A stretch of 34,736 bases of DNA from a bacterium (GCA_030643545.1 DAOWLE010000031.1:1-34736); one strand, 5' to 3'. Numbered from the stretch's first letter, positions 12,895 to 21,737 are shown. Translations and numbers: made by a program. Notes: generated by a model from the letters alone, not told the origin.

Positions 12895-13212
12895 ATGAAA
12901 TCTTTGCGTCTTTTGGAAAAAATTAAAAACATCCAGTCAAAGCCGGAAGCCGAACGGATCAGAATTATGTGGATTTTGGTGGTGATTTTTATGGTTGGCG
13001 TAGTCGGAATTTTTATTTATTCTTTAAAAAGCATCAAAATTGAAAATGGCGGGAAAATATTAGAAGGAGTGGATGAATTAAAAAAAGAAATAGAAATGCC
13101 GAAAATTCCGGATTTTGATATAAATAATTTAAAAAATCTTCCTACTCTTCCAACCGGAGAAGTAAAAGGAGAAAGGGATGGGAATTTTCCAATAGGATTG
13201 CCGTTAGAATAA
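12895..13212 (+). CDS. Small single-pass membrane protein, hypothetical
   Basis: A 105-residue protein with a basic N-terminus (residues 1-22), one membrane helix (about 23-43, IMWILVVIFMVGVVGIFIYS) and an external or cytosolic tail with KKEIEMPKIPDF and a Pro/Gly end. It lies 17 nt after alaX, and the Wzz-like gene starts one base after its stop codon, so the two are probably translationally coupled. The pairing suggests a role at the cell surface, but no family is recognised. Confidence 0.7.
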   Translation: MKSLRLLEKIKNIQSKPEAERIRIMWILVVIFMVGVVGIFIYSLKSIKIENGGKILEGVDELKKEIEMPKIPDFDINNLKNLPTLPTGEVKGERDGNFPIGLPLE

Positions 13213-13213
13213 T

Positions 13214-13819
13214 ATGGAATTAAAACTTTATTTACAAATTATCAAACAGCAGAAAAAGATAATTTTTATTACCGCTCTTTTAGTTGGATTTTTCGTTTTT
13301 ATTTTCAGTTTTTTTGCCCCGACAGTTTACGAGACATCTCTTTCTATAGAAACAGAAAGAAAAAATATTCAGGAAACGTCTGATTTTCGCTACGATGATT
13401 ATTACGCGCTAAAAGCCAGCGAAATGTTTGTTGATTCAATGGCAAAATGGTTTTCCAATCCGGAATTTATTACTCAGATTTGCCAAAAAGCGGAAGTGGA
13501 TATTAGCGGCGCGAGTTTAAGAAATTTAAAAAAGAAAATCAAAGCGGATAAAATGTCAGCCCAGTATTTAGAAATAAAATTTAAAGCGAATACTCGCGAA
13601 GAGTCAGAAAAAATTTCTTCGGCGATTTCTTTAACGATAAAAGAAAGATCAAAAAATCTCGGCTGGACAGACGCAAAGGAAAATATTTTTTCTATCAAAA
13701 CAAGCGAACCGATAATCGTTGAAAAAAATCCGTTGGTTTTCCTAAATACTTTAATCGGACTTTTCAGCGGATTGTTTATTGGAATTTTGATTGGGTTTTT
13801 TAGGAAATATTTAGAATGA
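13214..13819 (+). CDS. Wzz/chain-length-determinant-like membrane protein
   Basis: A 201-residue protein with two membrane helices near the ends (about 16-36 and 174-194) and an extracytoplasmic, partly coiled middle. The layout MELKLYLQIIKQQKKIIFITALLVG and the C-terminal VEKNPLVFLNTLIGLFSG (helix preceded by a proline) are the Wzz/polysaccharide co-polymerase pattern. Family members are usually 300+ residues or fused to a tyrosine kinase; here only the short core is present and there is no kinase domain. No polysaccharide genes adjoin it. A role in surface glycan or pilus-like assembly is inferred. Confidence 0.7.
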   Translation: MELKLYLQIIKQQKKIIFITALLVGFFVFIFSFFAPTVYETSLSIETERKNIQETSDFRYDDYYALKASEMFVDSMAKWFSNPEFITQICQKAEVDISGASLRNLKKKIKADKMSAQYLEIKFKANTREESEKISSAISLTIKERSKNLGWTDAKENIFSIKTSEPIIVEKNPLVFLNTLIGLFSGLFIGILIGFFRKYLE

Positions 13820-13837
13820 GTTTCAATTTCTAATTTT

Positions 13838-13868
13838 TCCGCCTATGGCGGATCCGCTGCAAGCGGAC
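13838..13868. repeat. Double palindrome TCCGCC-TAT-GGCGGA / TCCGCT-TGCA-like-AGCGGA before dnaG
   Basis: Two adjacent hairpins, TCCGCC (13838-13843)/GGCGGA (13847-13852) and TCCGCT (13853-13858)/AGCGGA (13862-13867). Related to the in-frame repeat at 1885-1950. An ATG at 13845 lies inside it and is not taken as the dnaG start. Confidence 0.7.
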
Positions 13869-13898
13869 ATTTTTCATTTTAAGTTTTCAATTTTTTCT

Positions 13899-15710
13899 AT
13901 GTCTGATACTGTTGATGAAATAAAAAATCATCTTGATGTTGTTGAGGTGATTAGTTCGTACATTAAACTTCAAAAAGCCGGACGAAACTGGAAAGCAAAT
14001 TGCCCTTTTCACAATGAAAAAACTCCTTCGTTTGTTGTTTCTCCAGACCGGCAGATTTGGCATTGCTTTGGCTGCGGATTGGGCGGCGATATTTTTACTT
14101 TTGTGATGAAAATTGAAGGCGTTGAATTTCCAGACGCTTTGCGGACATTAGCCCAGAGAGCCGGCGTTGAAATTAAAAAAGAAAATCCGATTTTGAAAAG
14201 CAAGAGAAAAAAACTTCTTGAAGCGTTGGAAGAAGCGGCTGATTTTTTTGAAATCAATTTGAAAGAATCTCCTCGCGGCAAAATCGCCAAAGAATATTTA
14301 TTAAAAAGAAAATTAACCGAAGAGACAATAAAGGAATTCAGAGTCGGCTACGCGTCTGACAAATGGCAGGATTTGGAAAATCATTTAACTTCTCGCGGCT
14401 ATTCAAAAAATGAAATTTTTGAAGCCGGACTGACAGTAAAAAAAGAAAATGGCGGCGCTTACGACAGATTCCGCGACAGAATTATTTTTCCCATTCAGGA
14501 TTTACAGGGAGCGGTCATCGGATTTGGCGGACGGGTAATGCCCGGCTCTTCGGAAGACAAAGCAAAATATATTAATTCTCCGGAAACTTTTATTTATAAC
14601 AAAAGCCGGGTTCTTTATAATCTTCATCGGGCAAAAGTGGAAATCAGAAAACGAAATTTTACAATTTTAGTTGAGGGCTATATGGATGTGATCGCTTCCT
14701 GGCAAATGGGAACGAGAAATGTTGTTGCTTCGTCCGGGACCGCTTTGACCGAAGGACAGATTAAAATTCTCAAAAGATATTCGGAAAATTTGGCTTTTTC
14801 TTTTGACACTGACACCGCCGGGCAAATCGCCACCAAACGAACAATTGACTTGGCCTTGGAGCAGGGATTAAATATTAAAGTGATTAGCATTCCAAAAGAA
14901 ATCGGAAAAGATCCGGCTGACTGCTTGGTTCAAAATCCGAAAACTTGGCTTGAAGCGATTAAAAATAAAAAACCGATTATGGAATTTTATTTTGACAGCG
15001 CTTTTTCCGGTATAGATATTGATAAAGTGGAAAGCAAAAAAAAAGCGGCGGCAGCGCTTCTTGAAAAGATAAAAAAAATTCCAAACAAAATTGAACAGGC
15101 GCACTGGATAAACCAATTGGGACAAAAAATAAAAATCAAAGAGGAAATTCTTTCTGATATGATGAGTTCAATAAAAGGGGACTATCAGAATTATTCCAAC
15201 CGCCGGGAAATAATTGATCAGGCGTTTGTTTCTAAAAAAAATCGCAGCAAAATACTTCAGGAACGGCTTTTAGGATTTTTGCTTCTTTGGCCAAAAAGTT
15301 TGGAATCTTTAGAAAAAAAATTAGAGGCGGATTTATTTGATGATGAAGAATTGGAAATTTTTAAAAAATTGCAGGAATTTTTAAAAAACAATCAAGAATT
15401 TAATTTTAACGAATTCAAAAAAGAGCTCTCTTCTTCTCTCGGCGATAAAATCGGCTACCTGACTTTAAAAATAGAAAATGATTATAATTTAAAAAATGAA
15501 GATTTGGATTTTTCTCCGGAATCTGACTTGACTGAAGAAATGAATAATTGTTTGAACGCATTAAAGAAAGAAAAAATTAAAATTCAATTGGAAGCGTTGG
15601 AACAGGATATTAAAAAAGCCGAAGCAGACCACGATGAAGAAAGTTTAAGAACTTTCAGCGAAGAATTTCAACGGCTTTCCGGGGAATTAAGTGAAATAGA
15701 GGAGAGTTGA
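13899..15710 (+). CDS. dnaG: DNA primase
   Basis: Synthesises RNA primers for replication. With the start at 13899 the protein has 603 residues. The CHC2 zinc finger is intact (C35, H38, C56, C59 in CPFHNEKTPSF and WHCFGCG). The RNA polymerase core contains YINSPET and the TOPRIM motif VEGYMDV (E259) plus SFDTDTAG (D303, D305), all catalytic acidic residues present. The C-terminal ~170 residues are helical, the place of the helicase-binding domain. An upstream in-frame ATG (13845) would add 18 residues encoded by a palindromic repeat; MSDTVDEIKNHLDVVEVIS fits family N-termini better. Confidence 0.97.
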   Translation: MSDTVDEIKNHLDVVEVISSYIKLQKAGRNWKANCPFHNEKTPSFVVSPDRQIWHCFGCGLGGDIFTFVMKIEGVEFPDALRTLAQRAGVEIKKENPILKSKRKKLLEALEEAADFFEINLKESPRGKIAKEYLLKRKLTEETIKEFRVGYASDKWQDLENHLTSRGYSKNEIFEAGLTVKKENGGAYDRFRDRIIFPIQDLQGAVIGFGGRVMPGSSEDKAKYINSPETFIYNKSRVLYNLHRAKVEIRKRNFTILVEGYMDVIASWQMGTRNVVASSGTALTEGQIKILKRYSENLAFSFDTDTAGQIATKRTIDLALEQGLNIKVISIPKEIGKDPADCLVQNPKTWLEAIKNKKPIMEFYFDSAFSGIDIDKVESKKKAAAALLEKIKKIPNKIEQAHWINQLGQKIKIKEEILSDMMSSIKGDYQNYSNRREIIDQAFVSKKNRSKILQERLLGFLLLWPKSLESLEKKLEADLFDDEELEIFKKLQEFLKNNQEFNFNEFKKELSSSLGDKIGYLTLKIENDYNLKNEDLDFSPESDLTEEMNNCLNALKKEKIKIQLEALEQDIKKAEADHDEESLRTFSEEFQRLSGELSEIEES

Positions 15711-15766
15711 AAGAAATGGAAACTTATAGAAATTGATTGAAACTAATTGAAATTAGAAAATTAATT

Positions 15767-15847
15767 GTCATTCCCGTGAAAACGGGAATCCACTGTTACA
15801 ACACACATAAGTTGCAAGCGTAGATTCCCGCCTACGCGGGAATGACA
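15767..15847 (+). repeat. Palindromic repeat pair ending at the start of ymdB
   Basis: GTCATTCCCG-TGAAAA-CGGGAATCC then GATTCCCGCCTACGCGGGAATGACA. The right end continues into GAGGAATAATT and the ATG at 15859, again supplying or adjoining the Shine-Dalgarno. Confidence 0.8.
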
Positions 15848-15858
15848 GAGGAATAATT

Positions 15859-16665
15859 ATGAAAATTATATTTTTTGGTGACATTGTCGGGCGGCCGGGG
15901 AGGGAGGCGATAAAAAAAATTATACCAGAGCTGAAAAAGGAATATCAGCCGGATTTGATTGTGGCGAATGTGGAAAATATCGCCCACGGAAAAGGAATTA
16001 CCAAAAAATCATTGGAGGAAATTTTAGAAAGCGGGGTTGATCTGGCGACTTCAGGGGATCATACTTTTTCCCAAAAAGAAACAACAGAAATTTTAGAAAA
16101 TGAAAATAGTTCTCTTTTGCGTCCGGCAAATTATCCGCCGGGAGTTCCGGGAAAGGGATATAAAATAATTAAAATCGGAGCAAGAACTGTTTTAGTAATG
16201 AATTTAATGGGCCGAGTTTTTTTTAACGCGAATTTGGACTGCCCTTTTCGAAAAGCCGATGAAATTCTTGAAGAAGCCGGCGATGGAATTGACGCGGTTA
16301 TTATTGATTTTCATTGCGAGGCGACCAGCGAAAAAAAAGCGCTTGGTTATTATTTGGACGGACAAGTTGCGGCAATTTTGGGAACGCATACGCATATTCC
16401 GACCGCTGACGAACAAATTCTGCCGAAAGGAACCGCTTATATTTCTGATGTTGGAATGGTCGGTCCGAAAAATTCTGTTCTGGGAGCTAAATCAGAATCA
16501 ACATTAAATCATTTTTTAACCCAAAAACCTTTTAAATACGATCTTGCGTTTTCCAAAGATGAAAATGACAAAGTTGAAGTTAACGCGGTTCTGGTTGAAA
16601 TTGATCCAAATTCCGGAAAAGCAAAAAAAATTGAAAGAATTCGCAAAGAAATAATTGTAGGTTGA
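15859..16665 (+). CDS. ymdB: YmdB-family metallophosphoesterase
   Basis: A 268-residue member of the TIGR00282/YmdB family (2',3'-cyclic nucleotide phosphodiesterase in Bacillus and Mycoplasma/Deinococcus relatives). Motifs in order: FFGDIVGRPGRE (D8), NVENIAHGKG, SGDHTF, VIIDFHCEATSEK, GTHTHIPTADE. All metal-binding Asp, Asn, Glu and His positions are present. Length is as usual. The start follows AGAGGAATAATT at the end of a palindromic repeat. tRNA-Glu follows 8 nt downstream in the same direction and could be cotranscribed and processed. In other bacteria the protein affects mRNA levels and biofilm formation; that role is not visible from sequence here. Confidence 0.95.
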   Translation: MKIIFFGDIVGRPGREAIKKIIPELKKEYQPDLIVANVENIAHGKGITKKSLEEILESGVDLATSGDHTFSQKETTEILENENSSLLRPANYPPGVPGKGYKIIKIGARTVLVMNLMGRVFFNANLDCPFRKADEILEEAGDGIDAVIIDFHCEATSEKKALGYYLDGQVAAILGTHTHIPTADEQILPKGTAYISDVGMVGPKNSVLGAKSESTLNHFLTQKPFKYDLAFSKDENDKVEVNAVLVEIDPNSGKAKKIERIRKEIIVG

Positions 16666-16673
16666 AATTTATT

Positions 16674-16748
16674 GCCGAATTCGTCTAGTGGTTAGGACAT
16701 CAGGTTCTCATCCTGGAAACACGGGTTCAATTCCCGTATTCGGTACCA
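16674..16748 (+). tRNA. tRNA-Glu (CUC), CCA encoded
   Basis: Acceptor GCCGAAT/ATTCGGT with a terminal G-U pair, anticodon loop TTCTCAT giving CTC, T arm GGGTTCAATTCCC, discriminator A and encoded CCA at 16746-16748. Confidence 0.94.
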
Positions 16749-16752
16749 CTTT

Positions 16753-16802
16753 AACCCCAAAATTTGCCAAATATATTTATTGTGTTATAATGATTTTGGG
16801 TT
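16753..16802 (+). promoter_or_regulatory. Promoter flanked by an inverted repeat, upstream of the conserved hypothetical
   Basis: TTGCCA (16764-16769), 16-bp spacer, TATAAT (16786-16791), TGT before the -10. AACCCCAAAAT (16753-16763) and ATTTTGGGTT (16793-16802) flank it as an inverted repeat with one extra C. This may be an operator looping over the promoter. Confidence 0.6.
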
Positions 16803-16847
16803 ATTAAAAATATAAATATAAAAACAAATCTTAAAAACAAAAAAAAT

Positions 16848-17540
16848 ATGGAAGATCAAAACAAAATTAATTTGATTAATGATCAAATTAAATCAGCGGA
16901 AAAAACTATTCTTATGGCGAGAAAAGAGCTTGCCAAGCTTGGCGGAGATCCGCTTGCAGAAATAGCTTCGCCGTCTAACAATGCAGAAGGCGCGCGCCAG
17001 GTTATTGAAGGATTTTTCAACGGGCAGAATATGGTTGATGAAGAAAGCCATGAATATCCAGTGCCGGCAAATTATGCCAGCAAATCAAAATTAGTTGAAG
17101 GCGACCGCTTGAAATTAGTTATTACCGCTGACGGTTCTTTCGTTTATAAACAAATCGGTCCGATTGAAAGAAAAAGAGTTGTTGGAACTTTAATGCAACA
17201 GGAAAACGGCGATTATTTTGTTTTAGTTGACGGAAAATCGTATCGGGTTCTCTTAGCTTCGGTGACTTATTTTAAAGTTAAAATTGGAGATGAAGTAAGT
17301 TTGCTTATTCCAAGCGACCGAGATAGCGTCTGGGGGACGATTGAAAATATTTTTTCCGCCGGATTGGAAAAACCAGCGGAAAAATTTCCAAAAGTTCAGG
17401 AAAAAAAAGAAAATCCGGCTGAAGATATTGAAGATGAATGGACTGCTGATTTTGACGAAATTAAAAAAGAAGCGCCTGATGAAGAAGAGATTAAGGCAAG
17501 CGAAGAAAATTTTGACAAAGATGAATTTGAAAAAATATGA
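16848..17540 (+). CDS. Conserved hypothetical protein: coiled coil, beta domain, acidic tail
   Basis: A 230-residue protein. Residues 1-32 form a short helix/coiled coil (INLINDQIKSAEKTILMARK). Residues ~72-168 are a beta-rich domain (LKLVITADGSFVYKQIGPIE, VGTLMQQENGDYFVLVDGKS, VKIGDEVSLLIPSDRDSVWG) reminiscent of small OB/GreA-C-terminal-like folds, where 'VGDEVSLLIP' segments recur. The last ~50 residues are strongly acidic and low-complexity. No catalytic motif. It has its own promoter and overlaps gtrA by 4 bp (ATGA). A role in transcription or nucleic-acid handling is only a guess from shape. I do not recognise a named family; it looks like a lineage-conserved protein. Confidence 0.65.
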   Translation: MEDQNKINLINDQIKSAEKTILMARKELAKLGGDPLAEIASPSNNAEGARQVIEGFFNGQNMVDEESHEYPVPANYASKSKLVEGDRLKLVITADGSFVYKQIGPIERKRVVGTLMQQENGDYFVLVDGKSYRVLLASVTYFKVKIGDEVSLLIPSDRDSVWGTIENIFSAGLEKPAEKFPKVQEKKENPAEDIEDEWTADFDEIKKEAPDEEEIKASEENFDKDEFEKI

Positions 17541-17959
17541 GCAAAACATTTATTCAATTTATAAAATTTGCTTTTGTCGGGGGAATTAATACTGGTATTG
17601 ATTTTGCTGTTTTGAATTCTTTGATGTGGATAAGCGGAATTTACAAAGGCGAAGAAATTATTTTTTTTAACATCATCGCTTTTACTGTTGCCACGATCAA
17701 CAGTTATTTTATGAACAAACACTGGACTTTTGGAGCGAAAGGAAAAGAAGAAGTTGGGAAAGAGTTCAGTCAATTTCTCTTAGTTAGTTTAATTGGAATT
17801 TCAATTAACACAAGCATTGTTTATTCAATTACGACTTTTATTGAGCCAAGTTTTGGATTAAGTTCTCCTGTTTGGGCAAACTTTGCCAAAGCCAGCGCAA
17901 CCGCCATTTCCCTTATTTGGAATTTTATCGGTTATAAATTTATTGTGTTTAAAAAGTAA
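17537..17959 (+). CDS. GtrA-family membrane protein
   Basis: A 140-residue protein with four predicted membrane helices, about residues 6-28, 40-57, 78-98 and 115-136. The signatures FAFVGGINTGIDF, NSYFMNKHWTFG and NFIGYKFIVF are typical of GtrA proteins, which take part in moving lipid-linked sugars (usually undecaprenyl-phosphate glucose) across the membrane. Length is normal. Translation is probably coupled to the upstream gene through ATGA. A weak hairpin terminator follows. No partner glycosyltransferase (GtrB) is in the window. Confidence 0.88.
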   Translation: MSKTFIQFIKFAFVGGINTGIDFAVLNSLMWISGIYKGEEIIFFNIIAFTVATINSYFMNKHWTFGAKGKEEVGKEFSQFLLVSLIGISINTSIVYSITTFIEPSFGLSSPVWANFAKASATAISLIWNFIGYKFIVFKK

Positions 17960-17975
17960 GACGATTTTACAAATA

Positions 17976-18004
17976 AAAAAAAGAAAGCTTCGGCTGTTTT
18001 TTAT
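17976..18004 (+). terminator. Weak UUCG-loop terminator after gtrA
   Basis: AAAAAAGAAAGC-TTCG-GCTGTTTTTTA: short GC stem with A/T extension and one mismatch. Confidence 0.4.
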
Positions 18005-18019
18005 TAAAAAAGTTTAATT

Positions 18020-19696
18020 ATGTCTAATTTAGTTTTATATCGAAAATATCGGCCAAAAAGTTTTGGAGAAGTTGTCAGCCAGGAGCATATTATCCGAACA
18101 TTGATGAACGCTTTGACTTTTGAGCAAACGGCGCACGCTTATCTTTTTTCCGGTCCGCGGGGAACCGGCAAAACAACCATCGCCAGAATTTTAGCCAAAG
18201 CGATTAATTGCTCTTCGCCGATTAAAGAAAAAAAAGAAAAACAAAACGCTTTTAAATTTGAACCTTGCAATAAATGCGAGAATTGCTTACAAATAAATGC
18301 CGGGCGATCTCTTGATATAATTGAAATAGATGCGGCTTCAACGCGCGGAATTGATGAAATTCGCGAACTCAAAGAAAAAATCGGATTTTCCCCGAGCCAT
18401 TTGCCCTATAAAGTTTTCATTATTGACGAAGTTCATATGCTCACCCGCGAAGCGTTTAACGCGCTTTTAAAAACTTTGGAAGAGCCGCCAAAGCACGCTA
18501 TTTTTATTTTAGTTACTACGGAAATCCATAAAATTCCGGCGACAATTATTTCCAGATGCCAGCGGTTTGATTTTAAAAAAGTTTCTCTTGAAGAAATAAT
18601 GCAATGCCTGGAAAAAATCGCCAAAGAAGAAAAAATAAAAATTGAAAAATCGGCGCTGGAATTAATTGCCGTTAACGCCGGTGGAGCGGTTCGCGACGCT
18701 GAAAGTATTCTTGGGCAAATTATGGTTATTGCCGGCGAAGACGGAAAAATTACTCTTGAAGAAACTCAGACAATTCTGGGAACAACGCCAATTAAAGCAG
18801 TTGTTGAATTGGTAAAGTTTTTAGCCGAAGACAAAGCGACCGAGAGCATTAAATTTATTAATCGTCTTGCGGATGACGGCTGCAATCTGGAAGAATTTGC
18901 AAAAGCGTTTGTTAATTATTTAAGAAAAGTTCTGCTGATTAAAATCAATAAGGATTTGACAAACTTGGTTAATCAGGAATTGACCCAAGAGCAGATTAAA
19001 GAACTTTTTTCTTTAACTAACAATTTTTCGCAGGAAAAAATTCTAAAAGCGATTGATGTTTTTATTGAAGCGATTAATGAAATGAAATATTCCCATTTTT
19101 CACAGTTGCCTTTGGAAATGGCTATTGTTGAAATTATTTCTTTTCAAAAAAATGAAAATGATTTTCAGGAAAAAATTGAAGATGAAAAGCAAAAAAAAAC
19201 TTCCAATGAAAATTCTTCTACTAATATTAGCGAGAGAGGGGATAGCGCAGATGAAAAAAATCAGAACAGTAAAGTAGAAAATCCTCAAATAAAAAATTTT
19301 GACGAAACAAAAAAAATAGATGATTCTTCAGAAAATGTTTTAAAAACAGTTCGGGAAAATTGGCTTCAAATTATTGAAAAAATTAAAATTTATAATCATT
19401 CAATCAGCGCGTTTTTAAAAAATTGCGAAGTTGTGGGAATGAAGGATAAATTTGTCGTCGTTGCCACTAAATACAAATTTCACAAAGAAAAGCTGGCACA
19501 GGCAGTTAATCGGGAAATTGTTGAAAAAGTTCTTGGCGAAATAATCGGCAAGAAGAAGAAAATTTTTGTCCGTTATCTTTCAGAAGAGGATGCGAAAAAA
19601 GAAGGATATAAAATTAAGAAAACTTTGAAAGAAAAAAAAGATAATCTTGTTAATTCAGCGTTAAAAATATTCGGCGGGAATAAAATAGAAAAATAA
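18020..19696 (+). CDS. dnaX: DNA polymerase III subunit gamma/tau
   Basis: Clamp-loader ATPase, 558 residues. Walker A GPRGTGKT (45-52), zinc module with C64, C83, C86, C89, Walker B IIDEVHM (134-140), sensor TTE (166-168), SRC Arg finger motif SRCQRF (178-183). Domain III follows to about residue 360. After it comes a low-complexity linker (QKKTSNENSSTNISERGD) and a C-terminal domain (~425-530) like the tau polymerase-contact domain. The gene is conserved and complete. No frameshift site for gamma was identified, although A-runs (for instance near 19190-19200) exist in the linker region. The tRNA-Gln gene begins 5 nt after the stop. Confidence 0.96.
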   Translation: MSNLVLYRKYRPKSFGEVVSQEHIIRTLMNALTFEQTAHAYLFSGPRGTGKTTIARILAKAINCSSPIKEKKEKQNAFKFEPCNKCENCLQINAGRSLDIIEIDAASTRGIDEIRELKEKIGFSPSHLPYKVFIIDEVHMLTREAFNALLKTLEEPPKHAIFILVTTEIHKIPATIISRCQRFDFKKVSLEEIMQCLEKIAKEEKIKIEKSALELIAVNAGGAVRDAESILGQIMVIAGEDGKITLEETQTILGTTPIKAVVELVKFLAEDKATESIKFINRLADDGCNLEEFAKAFVNYLRKVLLIKINKDLTNLVNQELTQEQIKELFSLTNNFSQEKILKAIDVFIEAINEMKYSHFSQLPLEMAIVEIISFQKNENDFQEKIEDEKQKKTSNENSSTNISERGDSADEKNQNSKVENPQIKNFDETKKIDDSSENVLKTVRENWLQIIEKIKIYNHSISAFLKNCEVVGMKDKFVVVATKYKFHKEKLAQAVNREIVEKVLGEIIGKKKKIFVRYLSEEDAKKEGYKIKKTLKEKKDNLVNSALKIFGGNKIEK

Positions 19697-19701
19697 AATT
19701 T

Positions 19702-19775
19702 TCGGGGATCGTCTAATGGTAGGACGGCAGGTTTTGGTCCTGTAAATCGGGGTTCGACTCCCTGTCCCCGAGCCA
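19702..19775 (+). tRNA. tRNA-Gln (UUG), CCA encoded
   Basis: Acceptor TCGGGGA/TCCCCGA, anticodon loop TTTTGGT giving TTG, T arm GGGTTCGACTCCC, discriminator G, CCA at 19773-19775. The presence of gatB later in the window is consistent with transamidation-based Gln-tRNA(Gln) synthesis. Confidence 0.95.
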
Positions 19776-19828
19776 TTTGTGAAAATACTATTTGTCTTAA
19801 AGTAAAATTATAAAATAATCAAAATTTT

Positions 19829-20368
19829 ATGGAACAGATTCAGGAATTTATTATCAATATTATTAAAATATACGGAGCAAGCGTTTTTTGGATTGCGGCT
19901 TTATTTTTCGGAGGCAGAATAGTTTTGAAAAAAATAGTCAAAAGAATGATTAAATTAGTTGAGGACGAAGATAGGGGAGACAGTTCGGATTTAAAAAAGA
20001 GATCGCAAACTTTAGGAAGCATTATCATCACCACCGGAAATATTATTATTTATGTTGTTGTTTTCCTGATGGTTTTAAAACTTTTCGGTGTGGATATCAC
20101 TCCAATTTTAGCCGGTGTGGGAATTATCGGATTGGCAGTCGGTTTCGGCGCCCAGTCCATAGTCAAGGATTTTGTTTCCGGATTATTTGTTCTGATTGAG
20201 AACCAATACTGCATCGGAGATAGAGTGAAAATAGGAACTTTTGAAGGCCGCGTTCAAAAAATAACAATGCGTTCCACGGTTCTTCAGGATGATGAAGGCA
20301 AAACTTTTTATATTTCAAATGGCTTGATTAAAGATGTGATAAATTTTTCACAAGGAGATAAAAAATAA
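19829..20368 (+). CDS. MscS-family mechanosensitive channel, minimal form
   Basis: A 179-residue protein. Two N-terminal helices (about 12-32 and 58-80) precede the pore helix TM3, VGIIGLAVGFGAQSIVKDFVSG (written in parts: Gly/Ala packing GLAVGFGAQS), and the start of the cytoplasmic beta domain (YCIGDRVKIGTFEGRVQKITMRST). This is the MscS signature region. The family is usually 270+ residues; here the alpha/beta vestibule is missing and the chain ends after the beta domain. It is followed by secD after 4 nt, so it may be the first gene of the secDF operon. Predicted role: pressure relief valve. Confidence 0.88.
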   Translation: MEQIQEFIINIIKIYGASVFWIAALFFGGRIVLKKIVKRMIKLVEDEDRGDSSDLKKRSQTLGSIIITTGNIIIYVVVFLMVLKLFGVDITPILAGVGIIGLAVGFGAQSIVKDFVSGLFVLIENQYCIGDRVKIGTFEGRVQKITMRSTVLQDDEGKTFYISNGLIKDVINFSQGDKK

Positions 20369-20372
20369 TACT

Positions 20373-21737
20373 ATGAATAATCGTTTAAAAATTCGTTTTA
20401 CTTTGCTCGGAATTATTGCTATCGCTGTTTTAAGCGGATACGCTTGCTATCCGAAAATTTTTGACGCACCTCTGAAAAAAATTGGAATTGAATATCAGAA
20501 TCCGCTGAAAATTCATTTGGGCCTGGACTTGCAGGGAGGAACTCATTTAATTTATCAGGCGGATTTGTCAAAAATTGATTCAAGCGAACAAAAAGTTTCA
20601 ATGGAGGGCGTTCGCGATGTGATTGAACGCCGGGTCAACGCTTTTGGAATTTCCGAGCCAGTGGTTCAGATTTCCCAAAAAAATCGGCTGATTGTTGAAT
20701 TAGCCGGAGTAAAAGATATTGGTCAGGCAATTAAAATGATCGGTGAAACGCCTTATCTTGAATTTGAGGAAGAAATCAGCTGGGAAGAAATAAAAGAACA
20801 AATTGAAGCCGCTGGACAGCCGCTTCCAGAGAAAGAGCCGCAGGGCCCGTTTTTCCAGCCGACTTCTTTAACTGGCCGACATCTTAAGCGGGCTGATGTA
20901 AGTTTTGATCCTCAAACGCACAAACCAATGGTCAGCTTGGAATTTAATGATGAAGGTAAAAAATTATTTGCTGAGATTACTGAAAGAAATGTCGGAAAAT
21001 TAGTGGCGATTTATTTGGACCATCTGCCGATTAGCGTGCCGGTTGTCAACGAAGTAATTCGCGATGGCAGAGCGGTGATTAGCGGCGGAAGTTTTGAAGG
21101 CGCTGAAGGACTGAAAGAAGCGAAACTTTTAGCCCAGCGATTAAATGCCGGCGCTTTGCCGGTTCCGATTAAACTTATCAGCCAGCAGAGCGTTGGCGCA
21201 AGTTTGGGAAAAGCGTCTCTTGATAAAAGTTTTTTTGCCGCAATTGTCGGCTTAATTATCCTTTCGCTTTTTATGATTCTTTATTATCGCTTGCCCGGAT
21301 TGCTGGCGGTTTTTTCATTGGGAATTTATATTATGATTGTTATCAGCTTATTTGAATTAATTCCAATCACTTTGACTTTGGCGGGAATCGCCGGATTTAT
21401 TTTATCAATCGGAATGGCGGTTGACGCCAATGTTCTGATTTTTGAAAGAATGAAAGAAGAATTGCGCGCCGGCAAGCCGTTGGCTTTGGCGATTGAAGAA
21501 GGATTTGTCCGCGCCTGGACTTCAATTCGCGATTCAAATATTTCGTCTTTAATAATTTGTTTGATTTTATTTTATTTCGGCACAAGCATTATTGAAGGTT
21601 TTGCCTTAACTCTGGGAATAGGAATTCTAATCAGTATGTTCTCGGCGATTATTATCACCCGGACTTTTTTAAGAATCGTCGGCGGAACAAGAATTGGGAA
21701 GTATGGAAGATTGTTTGGAGTTGCCAAGAAACAATGA
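20373..21737 (+). CDS. secD: Protein translocase subunit SecD
   Basis: A 454-residue membrane protein of the Sec accessory complex that uses the proton motive force to help export. The N-terminal helix (about 8-28) is followed by the P1 domain, opened by LGLDLQGGTHLIY, and the periplasmic region (to ~285), with NAFGISEPVVQI. Six TM helices form the C-terminal RND-like domain (about 285-445), with IGMAVDANVLIFERMKEE, the classic SecD Asp motif. It is 4 nt after the mscS-like gene and followed by secF 57 nt on. Gap sequence is a degenerate AACAA/AAAGAAC repeat. Length is near that of SecD in Gram-positives. Confidence 0.97.
   Translation: MNNRLKIRFTLLGIIAIAVLSGYACYPKIFDAPLKKIGIEYQNPLKIHLGLDLQGGTHLIYQADLSKIDSSEQKVSMEGVRDVIERRVNAFGISEPVVQISQKNRLIVELAGVKDIGQAIKMIGETPYLEFEEEISWEEIKEQIEAAGQPLPEKEPQGPFFQPTSLTGRHLKRADVSFDPQTHKPMVSLEFNDEGKKLFAEITERNVGKLVAIYLDHLPISVPVVNEVIRDGRAVISGGSFEGAEGLKEAKLLAQRLNAGALPVPIKLISQQSVGASLGKASLDKSFFAAIVGLIILSLFMILYYRLPGLLAVFSLGIYIMIVISLFELIPITLTLAGIAGFILSIGMAVDANVLIFERMKEELRAGKPLALAIEEGFVRAWTSIRDSNISSLIICLILFYFGTSIIEGFALTLGIGILISMFSAIIITRTFLRIVGGTRIGKYGRLFGVAKKQ

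Noticed and set aside
13845-13898. Upstream dnaG start giving 18 more residues
   Set aside because: The extension is encoded by palindromic repeat DNA and has no ribosome binding site; family N-termini match the 13899 start.
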